Positions 9,102 through 17,838 of a DNA stretch of 64,000 bases are shown here, in pieces. The notes beneath the pieces are model-generated. The model was given only the letters and a program-made list of their open reading frames with translations, searched no databases and had not been told where the DNA came from. This DNA comes from Sphingopyxis sp. DBS4 (lineage in GTDB: Bacteria > Pseudomonadota > Alphaproteobacteria > Sphingomonadales > Sphingomonadaceae). Numbering within the stretch: the first letter of the stretch is position 1; each line of letters opens with the position of its first letter. Where the stretch lies: contig NZ_CP102384.1 of NCBI RefSeq assembly GCF_024628865.1, positions 2,181,001 to 2,245,000 of the forward strand. The letters run 5' to 3'. Both the position numbers and the translations under genes were made by a program.

Positions 9102-9320
9102 ATGACAAATCAACCCCTCTTGAACGACGCGGGTCGCGACGGCTTCATATCGGTGAATCTGGATATTCAGCGGCGGCTGGACGGATCGATGCCCCCCCCC
9201 CTTCCCCCGCTGCCGCCGCATGCTTCCTATATCGCTTGCGTCGCGATCGAACGGGCGCGCCTTACCGGCGACAAGGCGGCGCTTGCGGGCCGCGGACCGA
9301 AGGGTGATGGAGAACCGTGA
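9102..9320 (+). CDS. hypothetical protein (72 aa)
   Basis: I do not recognise this 72-residue ORF. Third codon positions are mostly G/C like neighbouring real genes, and its stop overlaps a GTG that opens a second ORF (GTGA at 9317-9320), an arrangement typical of coupled genes. The middle is proline-rich (PPPLPPLPP). No ribosome site is obvious. It could be a small two-gene module or a remnant of a larger decayed gene. Confidence 0.35.
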   Translation: MTNQPLLNDAGRDGFISVNLDIQRRLDGSMPPPLPPLPPHASYIACVAIERARLTGDKAALAGRGPKGDGEP

Positions 9321-9472
9321 CATCGGCCGCTTTCGCGCGGCAGGCGCGAGGGATCGACCAATGGTTGGTCGATCACGTCCGGCCCGGCGAAACGCCGGTG
9401 ATCGGCCGCCCGGTCTGTCGTCGACTGGCAACGATATTCTCGACCTTGCGCTCCAGGGTAATCGCAAAATAA
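9317..9472 (+). CDS. hypothetical protein (51 aa), coupled to the preceding ORF
   Basis: This small ORF starts at a GTG overlapping the previous stop. The product is Arg-rich and mixed-charge, with a DQWLVDHVRPGE segment and a basic tail ending RSRVIAK. Codon use resembles coding sequence, and the stop lies just before a strong hairpin at 9475-9496. No family is recognised. The arrangement resembles small paired genes such as toxin-antitoxin units, but nothing in the sequence proves that. Confidence 0.33.
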   Translation: MTSAAFARQARGIDQWLVDHVRPGETPVIGRPVCRRLATIFSTLRSRVIAK

Positions 9473-9496
9473 AAAAGGCCCGCTTCCGCAGGCCTT
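9465..9496 (-). terminator. intrinsic terminator of tRNA-Ala
   Basis: The stem AAGGCCnGC / GCnGGCCTT has a TTCC loop. Read on the minus strand it is followed by TTTTTTATTTT, a strong U-tract. It lies about 85 nt beyond the 3' end of tRNA-Ala and may also stop the convergent small ORFs. Confidence 0.7.
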
Positions 9497-9579
9497 CTCA
9501 TGAAAATTGTAGCGCCTGGGGGGCCAACCGTTGATTCTAATATGCCATGAGGAGAGCTCGACCGCGCCGATATGGAAAA

Positions 9580-9655
<76 letters not shown>

Positions 9656-9781
9656 GTGCCATTTTGCGGGTCGCCCTGGGTGGTGCGACCGGGACGCCGC
9701 CTTTACCAGCGCGCGCCCGTTATGCAAGGGGCCAAATGCATCGAGCGATGCTTTTTTGACCCCTTGTCATCAAATGCGACG

Positions 9782-10105
9782 TCAGCTTTCGTCGTTGCCG
9801 TCGTCGCCGGTATCGACGCCCAGATCGTCGTCGCCGCCGAGGTCGACGTCGTTATCGGGCGAATCATTATCGTCGTCGACATCGACGTCCAGATCCAGAT
9901 CCTCGTCGACGCCTTCTTCCTTGGGCGTCTTGCCGGGCTTCTCGGCCTGCTCGAACGGCATCGGCTGCTTCGATTTCAGCACCGATTCCGGGATCCACGC
10001 ATAGCCGCAATTGATGCAGGTGACCGGATCATCCTTGGTCAGATCATAGAATCGGGTGGCGCATTTCGGGCAGCTACGCTTCGCGCCCCATTCAGCCTTT
10101 ATCAT
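9782..10105 (-). CDS. TIGR02300 / FYDLN-acid domain protein
   Basis: These 107 residues begin with a treble-clef-like zinc motif. Cys-x2-Cys lies in SCPKCATRFYDL and a second CxxC lies in CINCGY; FYDL is the family signature. The C-terminal half is almost entirely Asp/Glu (VDEDLDLDVDVDDD...), a disordered acidic tail. The family is small, found in Alphaproteobacteria and has no established function; the zinc ribbon plus acidic tail suggests protein or nucleic-acid contacts. A good ribosome site (AAGAGGAAC) precedes the ATG. It is transcribed divergently from aroA. Confidence 0.85.
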   Translation of the reverse strand: MIKAEWGAKRSCPKCATRFYDLTKDDPVTCINCGYAWIPESVLKSKQPMPFEQAEKPGKTPKEEGVDEDLDLDVDVDDDNDSPDNDVDLGGDDDLGVDTGDDGNDES

Positions 10106-10230
10106 ATGTTCCTCTTAAACCTTTGAAGGTGTGAGATAAATTTCGGAGAAAGGGCGGCGCCGAAACGGCCACCCGTCAAATCGGCGTGCGCCTTGCCAGA
10201 TTGTTTGCCCGCTGTCAAAAGCCGCTCGCG

Positions 10231-11571
10231 ATGACAGACCCCAACCCCAACCCGCGCCCTAGTCCGCGCGCCTTTTCCGCCTCCGGTCCGCTCCAGGGCA
10301 GGATCGCGATTCCCGGCGACAAGAGCATTTCGCATCGCGCGCTGATGCTGTCGGCACTCGCGGTCGGGACGAGCCGCGTCACCGGCCTGCTCGAGGGGCA
10401 TGACGTGCTCGCGACGGCGGCGGCGATGCGGGCGATGGGGGCGAGCATCGAACGCACCGGCGACGGCGAATGGGTAATCGACGGCGTCGGGGTCGGCGGG
10501 CTGCTCCAGCCACGCGAAGCCGTCGACATGGGGAACAGCGGCACCTCGACGCGCCTCTTGATGGGCCTCGTCGCCAGCCACCCGATCACCGTGACCTTCA
10601 CCGGCGACGCCAGCCTGTCGGGACGCCCGATGGGGCGCGTGATCGATCCGCTGAGCCAGATGGGCGCCGACATCACCGCCTCGCCGGGTGGCCGCCTGCC
10701 GCTGATGGTGCGCGGCCTCGCCCCCGCGATCCCCCTCGCCTACCGCCTGCCGATGGCGTCGGCGCAGGTGAAGAGCGCGGTGCTGCTCGCGGGGCTCAAC
10801 ACGCCCGGCATCACCGAGGTGATCGAGCCGGTGCCAACCCGCGACCATAGCGAACGGATGCTGCGCGGCTTCGGTGCCGACCTCAGCGTCGAAACCGATG
10901 CCGACGGCACACGCCATATCCGCCTCCGCGGCGAGGCAGAATTCAAGCCGCAGACCATCGTCGTTCCCGGCGACCCCTCCTCGGCCGCCTTCTTCATCGT
11001 CGCAGCGTTGATCGTCCCCGGATCGGACGTCGTCATCGCCAATGTCGGCCTCAACCCGACGCGGGCCGGACTCGTCGAAGTGCTGCTGGCGATGGGCGGC
11101 AGCATCGAGCTTCAGAACGCCCGCGAAGTCGGCGGCGAGCCGGTCGCCGACCTTCGCGTCCGCCACAGCAGCCTTCGGGGCATCGCGGTCGATCCGGCGG
11201 TCGCGCCGAGCATGATCGACGAATATCCGATCCTCTTCGTCGCTGCGGCGCTGGCGGAGGGCCGTACCGTGACGACGGGGCTCGACGAGCTGCGCGTCAA
11301 GGAAAGCGACCGCTTGGCCGTCATGGCGGCAGGCCTCGCCGCGATCGGCGCGCGGGTCGAGGAAGGCCCCGACGGCCTGATCATCGACGGCACCGGCAGT
11401 GATCCACTGCCCGGCGGCGCGACGATCGCAGGGCATCTCGACCATCGCATCTGCATGAGCTTCGCCATCGCCGGGCTTGTCAGCAAGGCGCCAGTGACGA
11501 TCGACGATATGGCGCCGGTCGCGACGAGCTTTCCCAATTTCGAGGCGCTGCTCGCGAGCCTGCAATCATGA
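10231..11571 (+). CDS. aroA: 3-phosphoshikimate 1-carboxyvinyltransferase (EPSP synthase)
   Basis: This 446-residue protein transfers enolpyruvate from PEP to shikimate-3-phosphate in the chorismate pathway. Motifs include the PEP/phosphate loop [12 protein letters not shown] (about 28-39), [10 protein letters not shown] near 108, and [11 protein letters not shown] near 350. I chose the ATG at 10231 because the family begins shortly before the GDKS loop; a GTG at 10186 would add 15 residues, and neither has a clear ribosome site. The stop overlaps the cmk start, and aroA-cmk-rpsA order is common in Alphaproteobacteria. Confidence 0.96.
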   Translation: MTDPNPNPRPSPRAFSASGPLQGRIAIPGDKSISHRALMLSALAVGTSRVTGLLEGHDVLATAAAMRAMGASIERTGDGEWVIDGVGVGGLLQPREAVDMGNSGTSTRLLMGLVASHPITVTFTGDASLSGRPMGRVIDPLSQMGADITASPGGRLPLMVRGLAPAIPLAYRLPMASAQVKSAVLLAGLNTPGITEVIEPVPTRDHSERMLRGFGADLSVETDADGTRHIRLRGEAEFKPQTIVVPGDPSSAAFFIVAALIVPGSDVVIANVGLNPTRAGLVEVLLAMGGSIELQNAREVGGEPVADLRVRHSSLRGIAVDPAVAPSMIDEYPILFVAAALAEGRTVTTGLDELRVKESDRLAVMAAGLAAIGARVEEGPDGLIIDGTGSDPLPGGATIAGHLDHRICMSFAIAGLVSKAPVTIDDMAPVATSFPNFEALLASLQS

Positions 11572-12197
11572 TCATCGCCGTCGACGGGCCCACCGCGTCG
11601 GGCAAGGGCACGATCGCGCGCGCGCTCGCGGCGCATTTCGGACTGCCGGTGCTCGACACGGGATTGCTCTATCGCGCGGTCGGCTATCAGACGCAGCTCA
11701 ACCACGGCGATCCCGATAATAGCGCCGACGCGATCGCCGCATGCAGCTTTGCCGACAGCCTGCTGGACGATCCGGCGCTCCGCTATGAAAGTACGGGCGG
11801 CCTCGCGAGCCGCGTGTCGGTGCATCCCGCGGTTCGCAAGGCGCTGTTCCAGCGCCAGGTCGATTTCGCAAACCAGCCGGGCGGCGCGGTGCTCGACGGA
11901 CGCGACATCGGTACGGTGATCGCGCCGCACGCCGATGCCAAGCTGTTCGTCACCGCCTCGCCCGAGGAGCGCGCGCGCCGCCGCCATGCCGAGATGCTGG
12001 GGCGCGGGGTCGATATCACCTATGACACGGTGCTCGCCGACATCCACGCCCGCGACGCCCGCGACACCGGCCGCGCCGACGCGCCGCTGATCCGCGCCGG
12101 GGACGCGCTGCTGCTCGACAATACAGCACTCGACCGCAACGCAGCGATCGCGGCGGCGATCGCCTTTGTCGAGGGCAAGGCCGGGACGCGCAGCTGA
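11568..12197 (+). CDS. cmk: cytidylate kinase
   Basis: This 209-residue nucleoside monophosphate kinase phosphorylates CMP and dCMP with ATP. The P-loop is GPTASGKGT at residues 6-14; [11 protein letters not shown] and GRDIGTVI are the CMP-binding segments. Length fits bacterial Cmk. ATGA overlaps the aroA stop. Genes downstream follow after an untranslated region of about 530 bp with two hairpins, so rpsA may have its own transcription start. Confidence 0.95.
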   Translation: MIIAVDGPTASGKGTIARALAAHFGLPVLDTGLLYRAVGYQTQLNHGDPDNSADAIAACSFADSLLDDPALRYESTGGLASRVSVHPAVRKALFQRQVDFANQPGGAVLDGRDIGTVIAPHADAKLFVTASPEERARRRHAEMLGRGVDITYDTVLADIHARDARDTGRADAPLIRAGDALLLDNTALDRNAAIAAAIAFVEGKAGTRS

Positions 12198-12207
12198 AAG
12201 AAGGCTT

Positions 12208-12415
12208 CGCGCAGAGATCGCAGAGGATTTTAGTTCACGCGGAGACGCGGAAGCGCGGAGATTATGGCTCGGGCCGATAGGCCCCTTCATGCTCCGCCCC
12301 GTCGCGGTTCCAGACAGGTTACAGGAGAAAGCCGCTTCGCGGCGGGCGCCATCTCTCCGCGCCTCCGCGTCTCCGCGTGAATCCCTTTCCTCTCTCCCTC
12401 TGCGGTCTCTGCGCG
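12208..12415. repeat. long imperfect inverted repeat (two arms of about 55-65 bp)
   Basis: The left arm (12208-12262) reads CGCGCAGAGATCGCAGAGG...CACGCGGAGACGCGGAAGCGCGGAGAT. The right arm (12351-12415) is close to its reverse complement, with internal CTCCGCG units. About 90 bp separate the arms. Each arm itself contains tandem CGCGGAG units. It looks like a mobile intergenic palindrome; its origin is unclear. Confidence 0.7.
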
Positions 12416-12496
12416 AATCCCATTTGCTCTGCCGTCGATGACACGGTCACGCAGATCGGCCTTTTTCCTTGCCGAAAGCCCCACCCGCGCCTATAT

Positions 12497-12519
12497 GCCC
12501 GCCGTCCGACGGGCGTTTT
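12497..12519 (+). terminator. candidate terminator downstream of cmk
   Basis: The stem GCCCG/CGGGC with an 8-nt loop is followed by GTTTT. The short stem makes it only moderately convincing. Confidence 0.4.
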
Positions 12520-12562
12520 GCCGGTCGAGGCACGGATGAACCGCCGCTCTTACCGGAGCGTC

Positions 12563-12596
12563 GGGCGTGATGGGGTGACCTCGTCGCGCCCTTTTT
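12563..12596 (+). terminator. terminator or attenuator in the rpsA upstream region
   Basis: The stem GGGCG/CGCCC, extended by weaker pairs, is followed directly by five T residues at 12592-12596. It lies 130 bp before rpsA, so it could end the aroA-cmk transcript or attenuate rpsA. Confidence 0.45.
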
Positions 12597-12726
12597 GCTT
12601 TGTCCGTGTTTCGTCCGCGATATGCCTCGAGGATGTCTTGCCTCGCATCCGGCGGGCAGGACGGATCGGCCACAAGACCAGCGGACCCAACCGCTTGGCC
12701 GGAACAATGAAGTAAGGATATCATCC

Positions 12727-14439
12727 ATGGCCACTACGGCTTTCCCGACGCGCGACGATTTCGCCGCGATGCTCGACGAATCGCTTGGTGGTGCCGACGG
12801 CGGCTTTGAAGGCCGCGTCGTCAAGGGCACCGTGACCGCGATCGAAAACGACCTGGCAGTGATCGACATCGGCCTGAAGAGCGAAGGCCGCGTGCCGCTT
12901 CGCGAATTCGCGATGCCCGGCCAGAAGGCCGACCTCAAGGTCGGTGACGAAGTCGAAGTCTATGTCGACCGCGTCGAAAACGCCAATGGCGAAACCATGC
13001 TCTCGCGCGACCGCGCTCGCCGCGAAGCCGCCTGGGACCGCCTCGAAGAAGAATTCAACAAGGAAGCCCGCGTCGAAGGCGTCATCTTCGGCCGCGTCAA
13101 GGGCGGCTTCACCGTCGACCTCGGCGGCGCCGTGGCGTTCCTTCCCGGTTCGCAGGTCGACATCCGCCCGGTGCGCGACGTCGGCCCGCTCATGGACCTG
13201 CCGCAGCCGTTCCAGATCCTCAAGATGGATCGCCGCCGCGGCAACATCGTCGTGTCGCGCCGCGCCATCCTCGAGGAAACGCGCGCCGAACAGCGTTCGG
13301 GCCTGATCCAGAACCTCGAAGAGGGTCAGATCATCGAAGGCGCGGTCAAGAACATCACCGATTATGGTGCGTTCGTCGACCTCGGCGGCATCGACGGCCT
13401 GCTCCATGTCACCGACATGAGCTACAAGCGCGTCAACCACCCGAGCGAAGTCATCAACATCGGTGACACCGTCCGCGTCCAGATCATCCGCATCAACCGT
13501 GACACGCAGCGCATCAGCCTGGGCATGAAGCAGCTCGAAAGCGATCCGTGGGAAGGCGTCGCCGCCAAGTATCCGGTGGGTGCGAAGCTCAAGGGCACCG
13601 TCACGAACATCACCGATTACGGTGCGTTCGTCGAGCTCGAACCCGGCATCGAAGGCCTGGTCCACGTCAGCGAAATGTCGTGGGTCAAGAAGAACGTCCA
13701 CCCCGGCAAGATCGTCTCGACCAGCCAGGAAGTCGACGTCATCGTCCTCGAAGTCGACAGCGACAAGCGCCGCATCTCGCTCGGCCTCAAGCAGGCCCAG
13801 TCGAACCCCTGGGGCGCGTTCGCCGAAACCCACCCGGTGGGTTCGGTCGTCGAAGGCGAAGTCAAGAATGCCACCGAGTTCGGCCTGTTCGTCGGCCTGC
13901 CCGGCGACGTCGACGGCATGGTTCACATGTCGGACATCGCGTGGGGCATTTCGGGCGAGGAAGCGCTGCATCTCCACCGCAAGGGCGAGCAGGTGCAGGT
14001 CGTCGTTCTCGACGTCGATGTCGAGAAGGAACGCATCAGCCTCGGCATCAAGCAGCTTGAAAAGGGCGCCCCGGCCGTTGGCGGCGGCGCGGCCGCTTCG
14101 GGCTCGCTGAAGAAGAACGAGATCGTCACCGTCACCGTCCTCGAAGTCCGCGACAACGGCCTCGAAGTGCAGGCCGGCGACGATGGCGCCACCGGCTTCA
14201 TCAAGCGCGCCGATCTTGGCCGCGACCGCGACGAACAGCGCGCCGAACGCTATCAGGTCGGACAGAAGTTCGACGCGATGGTCACCGGCTTCGACCGTTC
14301 GAAGAAGCCCAGCTTCTCGGTCAAGGCGCTGCAGATCGCCGAAGAGAAGCAGGCCGTCGCGCAGTACGGTTCGTCGGACTCGGGTGCGTCGCTCGGCGAC
14401 ATCCTCGGCGAAGCGCTGAAGGCCGGTAAGAAGGACTGA
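12727..14439 (+). CDS. rpsA: 30S ribosomal protein S1
   Basis: This 570-residue protein contains six tandem S1 RNA-binding (OB-fold) domains. Repeated signatures such as ITDYGAFVDLGGIDGLLHVTD and ITDYGAFVELEPGIEGLVHVSE mark the central domains, each ended by RISLG(M/L)KQ. S1 binds mRNA leaders and helps the 30S subunit start translation. The start at 12727 has AAGGA 8 nt upstream and gives the standard MATTAFPTRDDF N-terminus. Codon use is strongly biased (GTC, GAA, AAG), as expected of a highly expressed gene. A terminator follows. Confidence 0.98.
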   Translation: MATTAFPTRDDFAAMLDESLGGADGGFEGRVVKGTVTAIENDLAVIDIGLKSEGRVPLREFAMPGQKADLKVGDEVEVYVDRVENANGETMLSRDRARREAAWDRLEEEFNKEARVEGVIFGRVKGGFTVDLGGAVAFLPGSQVDIRPVRDVGPLMDLPQPFQILKMDRRRGNIVVSRRAILEETRAEQRSGLIQNLEEGQIIEGAVKNITDYGAFVDLGGIDGLLHVTDMSYKRVNHPSEVINIGDTVRVQIIRINRDTQRISLGMKQLESDPWEGVAAKYPVGAKLKGTVTNITDYGAFVELEPGIEGLVHVSEMSWVKKNVHPGKIVSTSQEVDVIVLEVDSDKRRISLGLKQAQSNPWGAFAETHPVGSVVEGEVKNATEFGLFVGLPGDVDGMVHMSDIAWGISGEEALHLHRKGEQVQVVVLDVDVEKERISLGIKQLEKGAPAVGGGAAASGSLKKNEIVTVTVLEVRDNGLEVQAGDDGATGFIKRADLGRDRDEQRAERYQVGQKFDAMVTGFDRSKKPSFSVKALQIAEEKQAVAQYGSSDSGASLGDILGEALKAGKKD

Positions 14440-14470
14440 TAATTTCACGTCCTTGCCGTCAGGCAACAGA

Positions 14471-14510
14471 AAAGGCCCGCGGAGTGTCCCTCCGCGGGCC
14501 TTTTTCTTTC
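14471..14510 (+). terminator. rpsA intrinsic terminator
   Basis: A perfect stem AAGGCCCGCGGA / TCCGCGGGCCTT with loop GTGTCCC is followed by TTTTTCTTTC. This is a textbook rho-independent terminator. Confidence 0.92.
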
Positions 14511-14646
14511 GGTGATATATTTTGACCGAACAGTGATTCATGATACTCTCCCGCCCGCGTTGGGAGGGGTCCTCACGCACATGGAGCCGGCAACGACCGG
14601 ATGACCTGCGCCCGCGGGGCGCGCGTGACTATATTAGGGGAAGCAC

Positions 14647-14925
14647 ATGATCCGGTCGGAACTGGTGCAGAAGATCGCGAGCGAGAACAGCGATCTGCGC
14701 CTTGAAGAGGTGGAACGCATCGTCGATGCCTTTTTTGATTCCATCGTGGACCAGCTCGCAGGCGGCGGGCGGGTCGAGTTGCGCGGTTTCGGCGCCTTCT
14801 CGACGCGATCGCGCGAATCGCGCACCGGCCGCAACCCGCGCACCGGCGCCCCGGTCGCGGTGAACGCCAAGAACGTGCCCTATTTCAAGCCCGGCAAGGA
14901 AATGCGCGAGCGGCTGAACGACTGA
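14647..14925 (+). CDS. ihfB: integration host factor subunit beta
   Basis: This 92-residue HU/IHF-family protein binds and bends DNA as a heterodimer with IHF-alpha. The N-terminal helices ([26 protein letters not shown]) are followed by the [13 protein letters not shown] segment and the beta-arm signature [26 protein letters not shown]. It matches IHF-beta and not HU by length and the [12 protein letters not shown] stretch. The position directly after rpsA is the usual one in Proteobacteria. A terminator separates them, so it likely has its own promoter in 14511-14646. Confidence 0.95.
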   Translation: MIRSELVQKIASENSDLRLEEVERIVDAFFDSIVDQLAGGGRVELRGFGAFSTRSRESRTGRNPRTGAPVAVNAKNVPYFKPGKEMRERLND

Positions 14926-14936
14926 GGATTCACGCC

Positions 14937-15010
14937 TCGTCATTGCGAGCGCAGCGAAGCAATCTCCAGCCATCGGACTGGAGATTGCTTCGCTGCGCTC
15001 GCAATGACGA
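14937..15010. repeat. REP doublet, family A (GCGAGC-GAAGCAATC type)
   Basis: Two inverted copies of TCGTCATTGCGAGCGCAGCG...AAGCAATCTCCAG are separated by about 8 nt and form one long hairpin. It lies between the converging ends of ihfB and the ABC permease. Related copies occur at 19187 and 37472. Confidence 0.85.
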
Positions 15011-15018
15011 AATCGGCC

Positions 15019-15786
15019 TCAATTCTTAAGCCGATAGCCCGTCCGGAACATCCAGAAGATCACCGCCAGGCACAAAGTCAGGAACAGCGCGACCGCGCCC
15101 ATGCTGACCCCGATGCCGACGTCGCCCTGCCCGAAGAAGGTCCAGCGGAAGCCGCTGATCAGATAGACGACCGGGTTGAACAGCGTCACCGTGCGCCACG
15201 CCGCGGGCAGCATGTCGAGCGAATAGAAAGCGCCGCCCAGAAAGGTCAGCGGGTAGACGACGAGCAGCGGGATCACCTGCAACTGCTCGAAGCTCTGCGC
15301 CCAGATGCCGATGATGAAGCCGAACAGGCAGAAGGTCACGGCCATCAGGATCATGAAGGCGACCATCAGCACCGGATGCGCGATCTGGACATCGACGAAC
15401 AGATGCGCGGTGGCAAAGATGATCGCCCCGATGATCACCGACTTGGTCGCCGCCGCGCCGACATAGGCGATCAGCAGTTCCAGGGGCGACATCGGCGACG
15501 ACAGCATCTCATAGATCGTGCCCGTCCATTTCGGCATATAGATGCCGAAGCTCGCGTTGCTGATGCTTTCGGTGAACATCGTCAGCATCATCAGCCCCGG
15601 CACGATGAACGCGCCATAGGGCACCGTACTGACATCGCTCATCCGGCTGCCGATCGCCGATCCGAAAACGACGAAATAGAGCGTCGTGGTAATGACGGGC
15701 AGCATCAGGCTGGTCCAGAAGGTACGCCCGAAGCGCGCCATCTCGAACAGATAGATCGAGCGGATACCGCGGAGATTCTGGATCAT
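15019..15786 (-). CDS. ABC-2 type transporter permease
   Basis: This 255-residue integral membrane protein begins [19 protein letters not shown] and has about six hydrophobic helices, including [14 protein letters not shown], a segment typical of ABC-2 permeases of drug, polysaccharide or Nod-factor export type. Its start overlaps the stop of the ATPase gene (ATGA), so the two subunits are made together. The system is an exporter; the substrate is not evident. Confidence 0.88.
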   Translation of the reverse strand: MIQNLRGIRSIYLFEMARFGRTFWTSLMLPVITTTLYFVVFGSAIGSRMSDVSTVPYGAFIVPGLMMLTMFTESISNASFGIYMPKWTGTIYEMLSSPMSPLELLIAYVGAAATKSVIIGAIIFATAHLFVDVQIAHPVLMVAFMILMAVTFCLFGFIIGIWAQSFEQLQVIPLLVVYPLTFLGGAFYSLDMLPAAWRTVTLFNPVVYLISGFRWTFFGQGDVGIGVSMGAVALFLTLCLAVIFWMFRTGYRLKN

Positions 15787-16724
15787 GCGGCCTGCTCCGC
15801 TTTCGTTTCATGGACGAGCCCGACGAAAATATCCTCGAGCGAGCTTTGCCGGGTATGAAGGTCCTTGAACGCGATGCCGAGGTCGCTCATCCGCCGCAGG
15901 AGCGAGGGCACGCCCGTCGCCTCGGCCTGGCTGTCGAATTCATAGACGAGCTCGTGCCCCTCGCCCGCCAGTTCGAGCGTCCAGTCGCCCAGCTCCGCGG
16001 GCACGGCGTCCAGCGGCTCGGCCAGGTTGAGCGTCAGCGTCTTGCGCCCCAGCTTCTTGATCAGCGCCTGTTTTTCCTCGACCAGGATCAGCTTGCCCTT
16101 GCTGATCACCCCCACCCGGTCGGCCATCTCCTCGGCTTCTTCGATATAATGGGTGGTGAGGATGATCGTCACCCCGCGCTCGCGCAAGCTGCGCACCATG
16201 TTCCACATGTCGCGGCGCAACTCGACGTCGACCCCGGCGGTCGGTTCGTCGAGGAACAGGATTTCGGGCTCGTGGCTGAGCGCCTTCGCGATCATCACGC
16301 GGCGTTTCATGCCCCCCGACAGCTCCATGATCTTGCTGTTCCTCTTGTCCCACAGCGACAGGTCTTTCAGCAACTGCTCGATGAAGGCCGGATCCTTGGG
16401 CTTGCCGAACAGTCCGCGCGAGAAGCTGACCGTCGTGATCACCTTCTCGAACGAATCGGTGTGCAGTTCCTGCGGCACCAGCCCGATCATCGACCGCGCG
16501 GCGCGGTAATCGCGGGCATGATCGTGCCCGCCGACGGTCACCGTCCCGCCGCTTGGCGTGACGATGCCGCAGACGATGCTGATCAGCGTCGTCTTGCCCG
16601 CGCCGTTCGGCCCGAGCAGCGCGAAAATCTCGCCCTTGCTGATGGAAAGATCGACGGCGGCGAGCGCCCGATGGCCGCTCTTATATGTCTTGGAGAGACC
16701 GGAAATTTCGAGGACTGGAGTCAT
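15783..16724 (-). CDS. ABC transporter ATP-binding protein
   Basis: This 313-residue nucleotide-binding subunit of a multidrug/ABC-2 exporter carries Walker [10 protein letters not shown], the signature [15 protein letters not shown], Walker [13 protein letters not shown], and the H-loop [11 protein letters not shown]-terminal extension of about 90 residues is typical of the DrrA/CcmA-like group. The open frame runs upstream through tRNA-Leu, but the ATG at 16724 ([12 protein letters not shown]) is the natural start. It partners with the overlapping downstream permease. Confidence 0.9.
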   Translation of the reverse strand: MTPVLEISGLSKTYKSGHRALAAVDLSISKGEIFALLGPNGAGKTTLISIVCGIVTPSGGTVTVGGHDHARDYRAARSMIGLVPQELHTDSFEKVITTVSFSRGLFGKPKDPAFIEQLLKDLSLWDKRNSKIMELSGGMKRRVMIAKALSHEPEILFLDEPTAGVDVELRRDMWNMVRSLRERGVTIILTTHYIEEAEEMADRVGVISKGKLILVEEKQALIKKLGRKTLTLNLAEPLDAVPAELGDWTLELAGEGHELVYEFDSQAEATGVPSLLRRMSDLGIAFKDLHTRQSSLEDIFVGLVHETKAEQAA

Positions 16725-16827
16725 TCGACCGCGAATAGCCGAGCGGCCCGCCGCGGTGAAGCTCCAAACGTGACGCACCAAACAGCGCTTGACCTCTTCG
16801 GGTCCATCCGCTTGACCGGCTGCGCGT

Positions 16828-16913
16828 GCGGACGTGGCGAAATCGGTAGACGCAGCAGACTTAAAATCTGCCATCCTCTGGATATGCGGGTTCAAGTCCC
16901 GCCGTCCGCACCA
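16828..16913 (+). tRNA. tRNA-Leu(TAA)
   Basis: This is an 86-nt class II tRNA with a long variable arm (CCATCCTCTGGATATG region) and encoded CCA. The acceptor GCGGACG pairs with CGTCCGC. The anticodon stem GCAGA/TCTGC with loop CTTAAAA gives TAA, and the T-loop is GGTTCAAGTCC. It decodes TTA and TTG, rare leucine codons here that are used three times in the ilvB leader ORF at 63578. Confidence 0.97.
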
Positions 16914-16919
16914 GCTTTT

Positions 16920-17750
16920 TCAGGCTTCCATCAATTGCTGGACGGCGGCCGAGCCCTTCGCCGCCCTTTGCCGCGGCCAGAGCCCGAAGGGCTCGAGCAT
17001 TTCGTACAGAAAGCCTCCGCTATGGCCTTCGACTCCCGTCGGCTCGCGACACGGCTCGCGCGATGGCTGGAACGTGCCGTGCAGCCGGTCCCACAGCGTG
17101 AAGATCGTCGCGAAATTGGTGCCGGCCATCGCTTCGTCGCGGACATGATGCCAGCGGTGCGCCGAAGGCGAGATCAACAGGGCGCCCAGCGGCCCCAGCG
17201 TCCAGCGCAAGTCGGCGTGGATGAAATAGCCCCAGGCGTTGCGGACGATCCCGTTGAGCGCCACCGCCCAGAGCGGAAAGCCCGCGAGCGCAAGGGCAGC
17301 CGAATCGATCGTGGTCGTCGTGAGCCGGTTGACCGGGTGCATCCGGTTCAGCGAGAACCAGCTCATCGCGCGATCCGAATGATGGGTCGCGTGAAAGCGC
17401 CACAGCAGCGGACAATGTTCGACCCGGTGGCGCCAATAGCCGACATAGTCGCCAAGGACGACCGCCGCCAGGCCCGTCACCGCCGCCGGAATCGCCGTCC
17501 AGACATGCGCAAGGCCCGCCGAGGGGCCGACCCATGCGATGATCCACGCCGCCGGCAGCGCGACATAGGGCAGGACCAGCAGCATATCGAACAGGAAGAT
17601 CAGCAGGTTCGTGCGCCATTCGCCGACCGCGCCCCGCGCGTCGGCAATCGCCCGCCCCCGCCCCTTGGCGAGCAGCGCCAGCGCGCAAAAGAAGGCAGCG
17701 AAGGGGATCAACGCCGCCCACATGGCGATACTGTTCGCAAACCAGCCCAT
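16920..17750 (-). CDS. sterol desaturase / fatty acid hydroxylase family protein
   Basis: This 276-residue membrane protein has the eight-histidine di-iron pattern of the family: HRVEH, HATHH and HRWHH, with further His residues in the middle. Four or so transmembrane helices flank the metal site. The family hydroxylates or desaturates lipids, carotenoids or sterol-like molecules with O2. In sphingomonads such genes are often linked to carotenoid or lipid modification, but no neighbour supports a specific role. It ends 6 nt from tRNA-Leu(TAA), which faces it. Confidence 0.82.
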   Translation of the reverse strand: MGWFANSIAMWAALIPFAAFFCALALLAKGRGRAIADARGAVGEWRTNLLIFLFDMLLVLPYVALPAAWIIAWVGPSAGLAHVWTAIPAAVTGLAAVVLGDYVGYWRHRVEHCPLLWRFHATHHSDRAMSWFSLNRMHPVNRLTTTTIDSAALALAGFPLWAVALNGIVRNAWGYFIHADLRWTLGPLGALLISPSAHRWHHVRDEAMAGTNFATIFTLWDRLHGTFQPSREPCREPTGVEGHSGGFLYEMLEPFGLWPRQRAAKGSAAVQQLMEA

Positions 17751-17838
17751 GCACGGCTTCTACCCTGCGAGTGGTGAATATCCGGTTGCCGGGCGAAGGG
17801 GTGGCCTTGCGCGCACCCCCGTCCTAGGATGCGCGGCG

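Larger units (their letters stand above)
12198..12726. other. cmk-rpsA intergenic region and rpsA leader
   Basis: This stretch of about 530 bp has no convincing gene. It holds a large imperfect inverted repeat (12208-12415), two G/C hairpins with T-runs (12497-12519 and 12563-12596), and the rpsA ribosome site AAGGA at 12714-12718. A minimal ATG-AAG-TAA ORF sits at 12707-12715 just before rpsA. S1 leaders are known in other bacteria to be autoregulated by S1; whether this one is cannot be seen. Confidence 0.5.

Noticed and set aside
12208..12415. Inverted repeat as ends of an insertion sequence
   Set aside because: The 90 bp between the arms encode nothing and no target duplication was seen.
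12721..14580. Long open frame of about 620 codons on the minus strand across rpsA
   Set aside because: It is antisense to the unmistakable S1 gene and arises from its strong codon bias; the translation has no recognisable domain.
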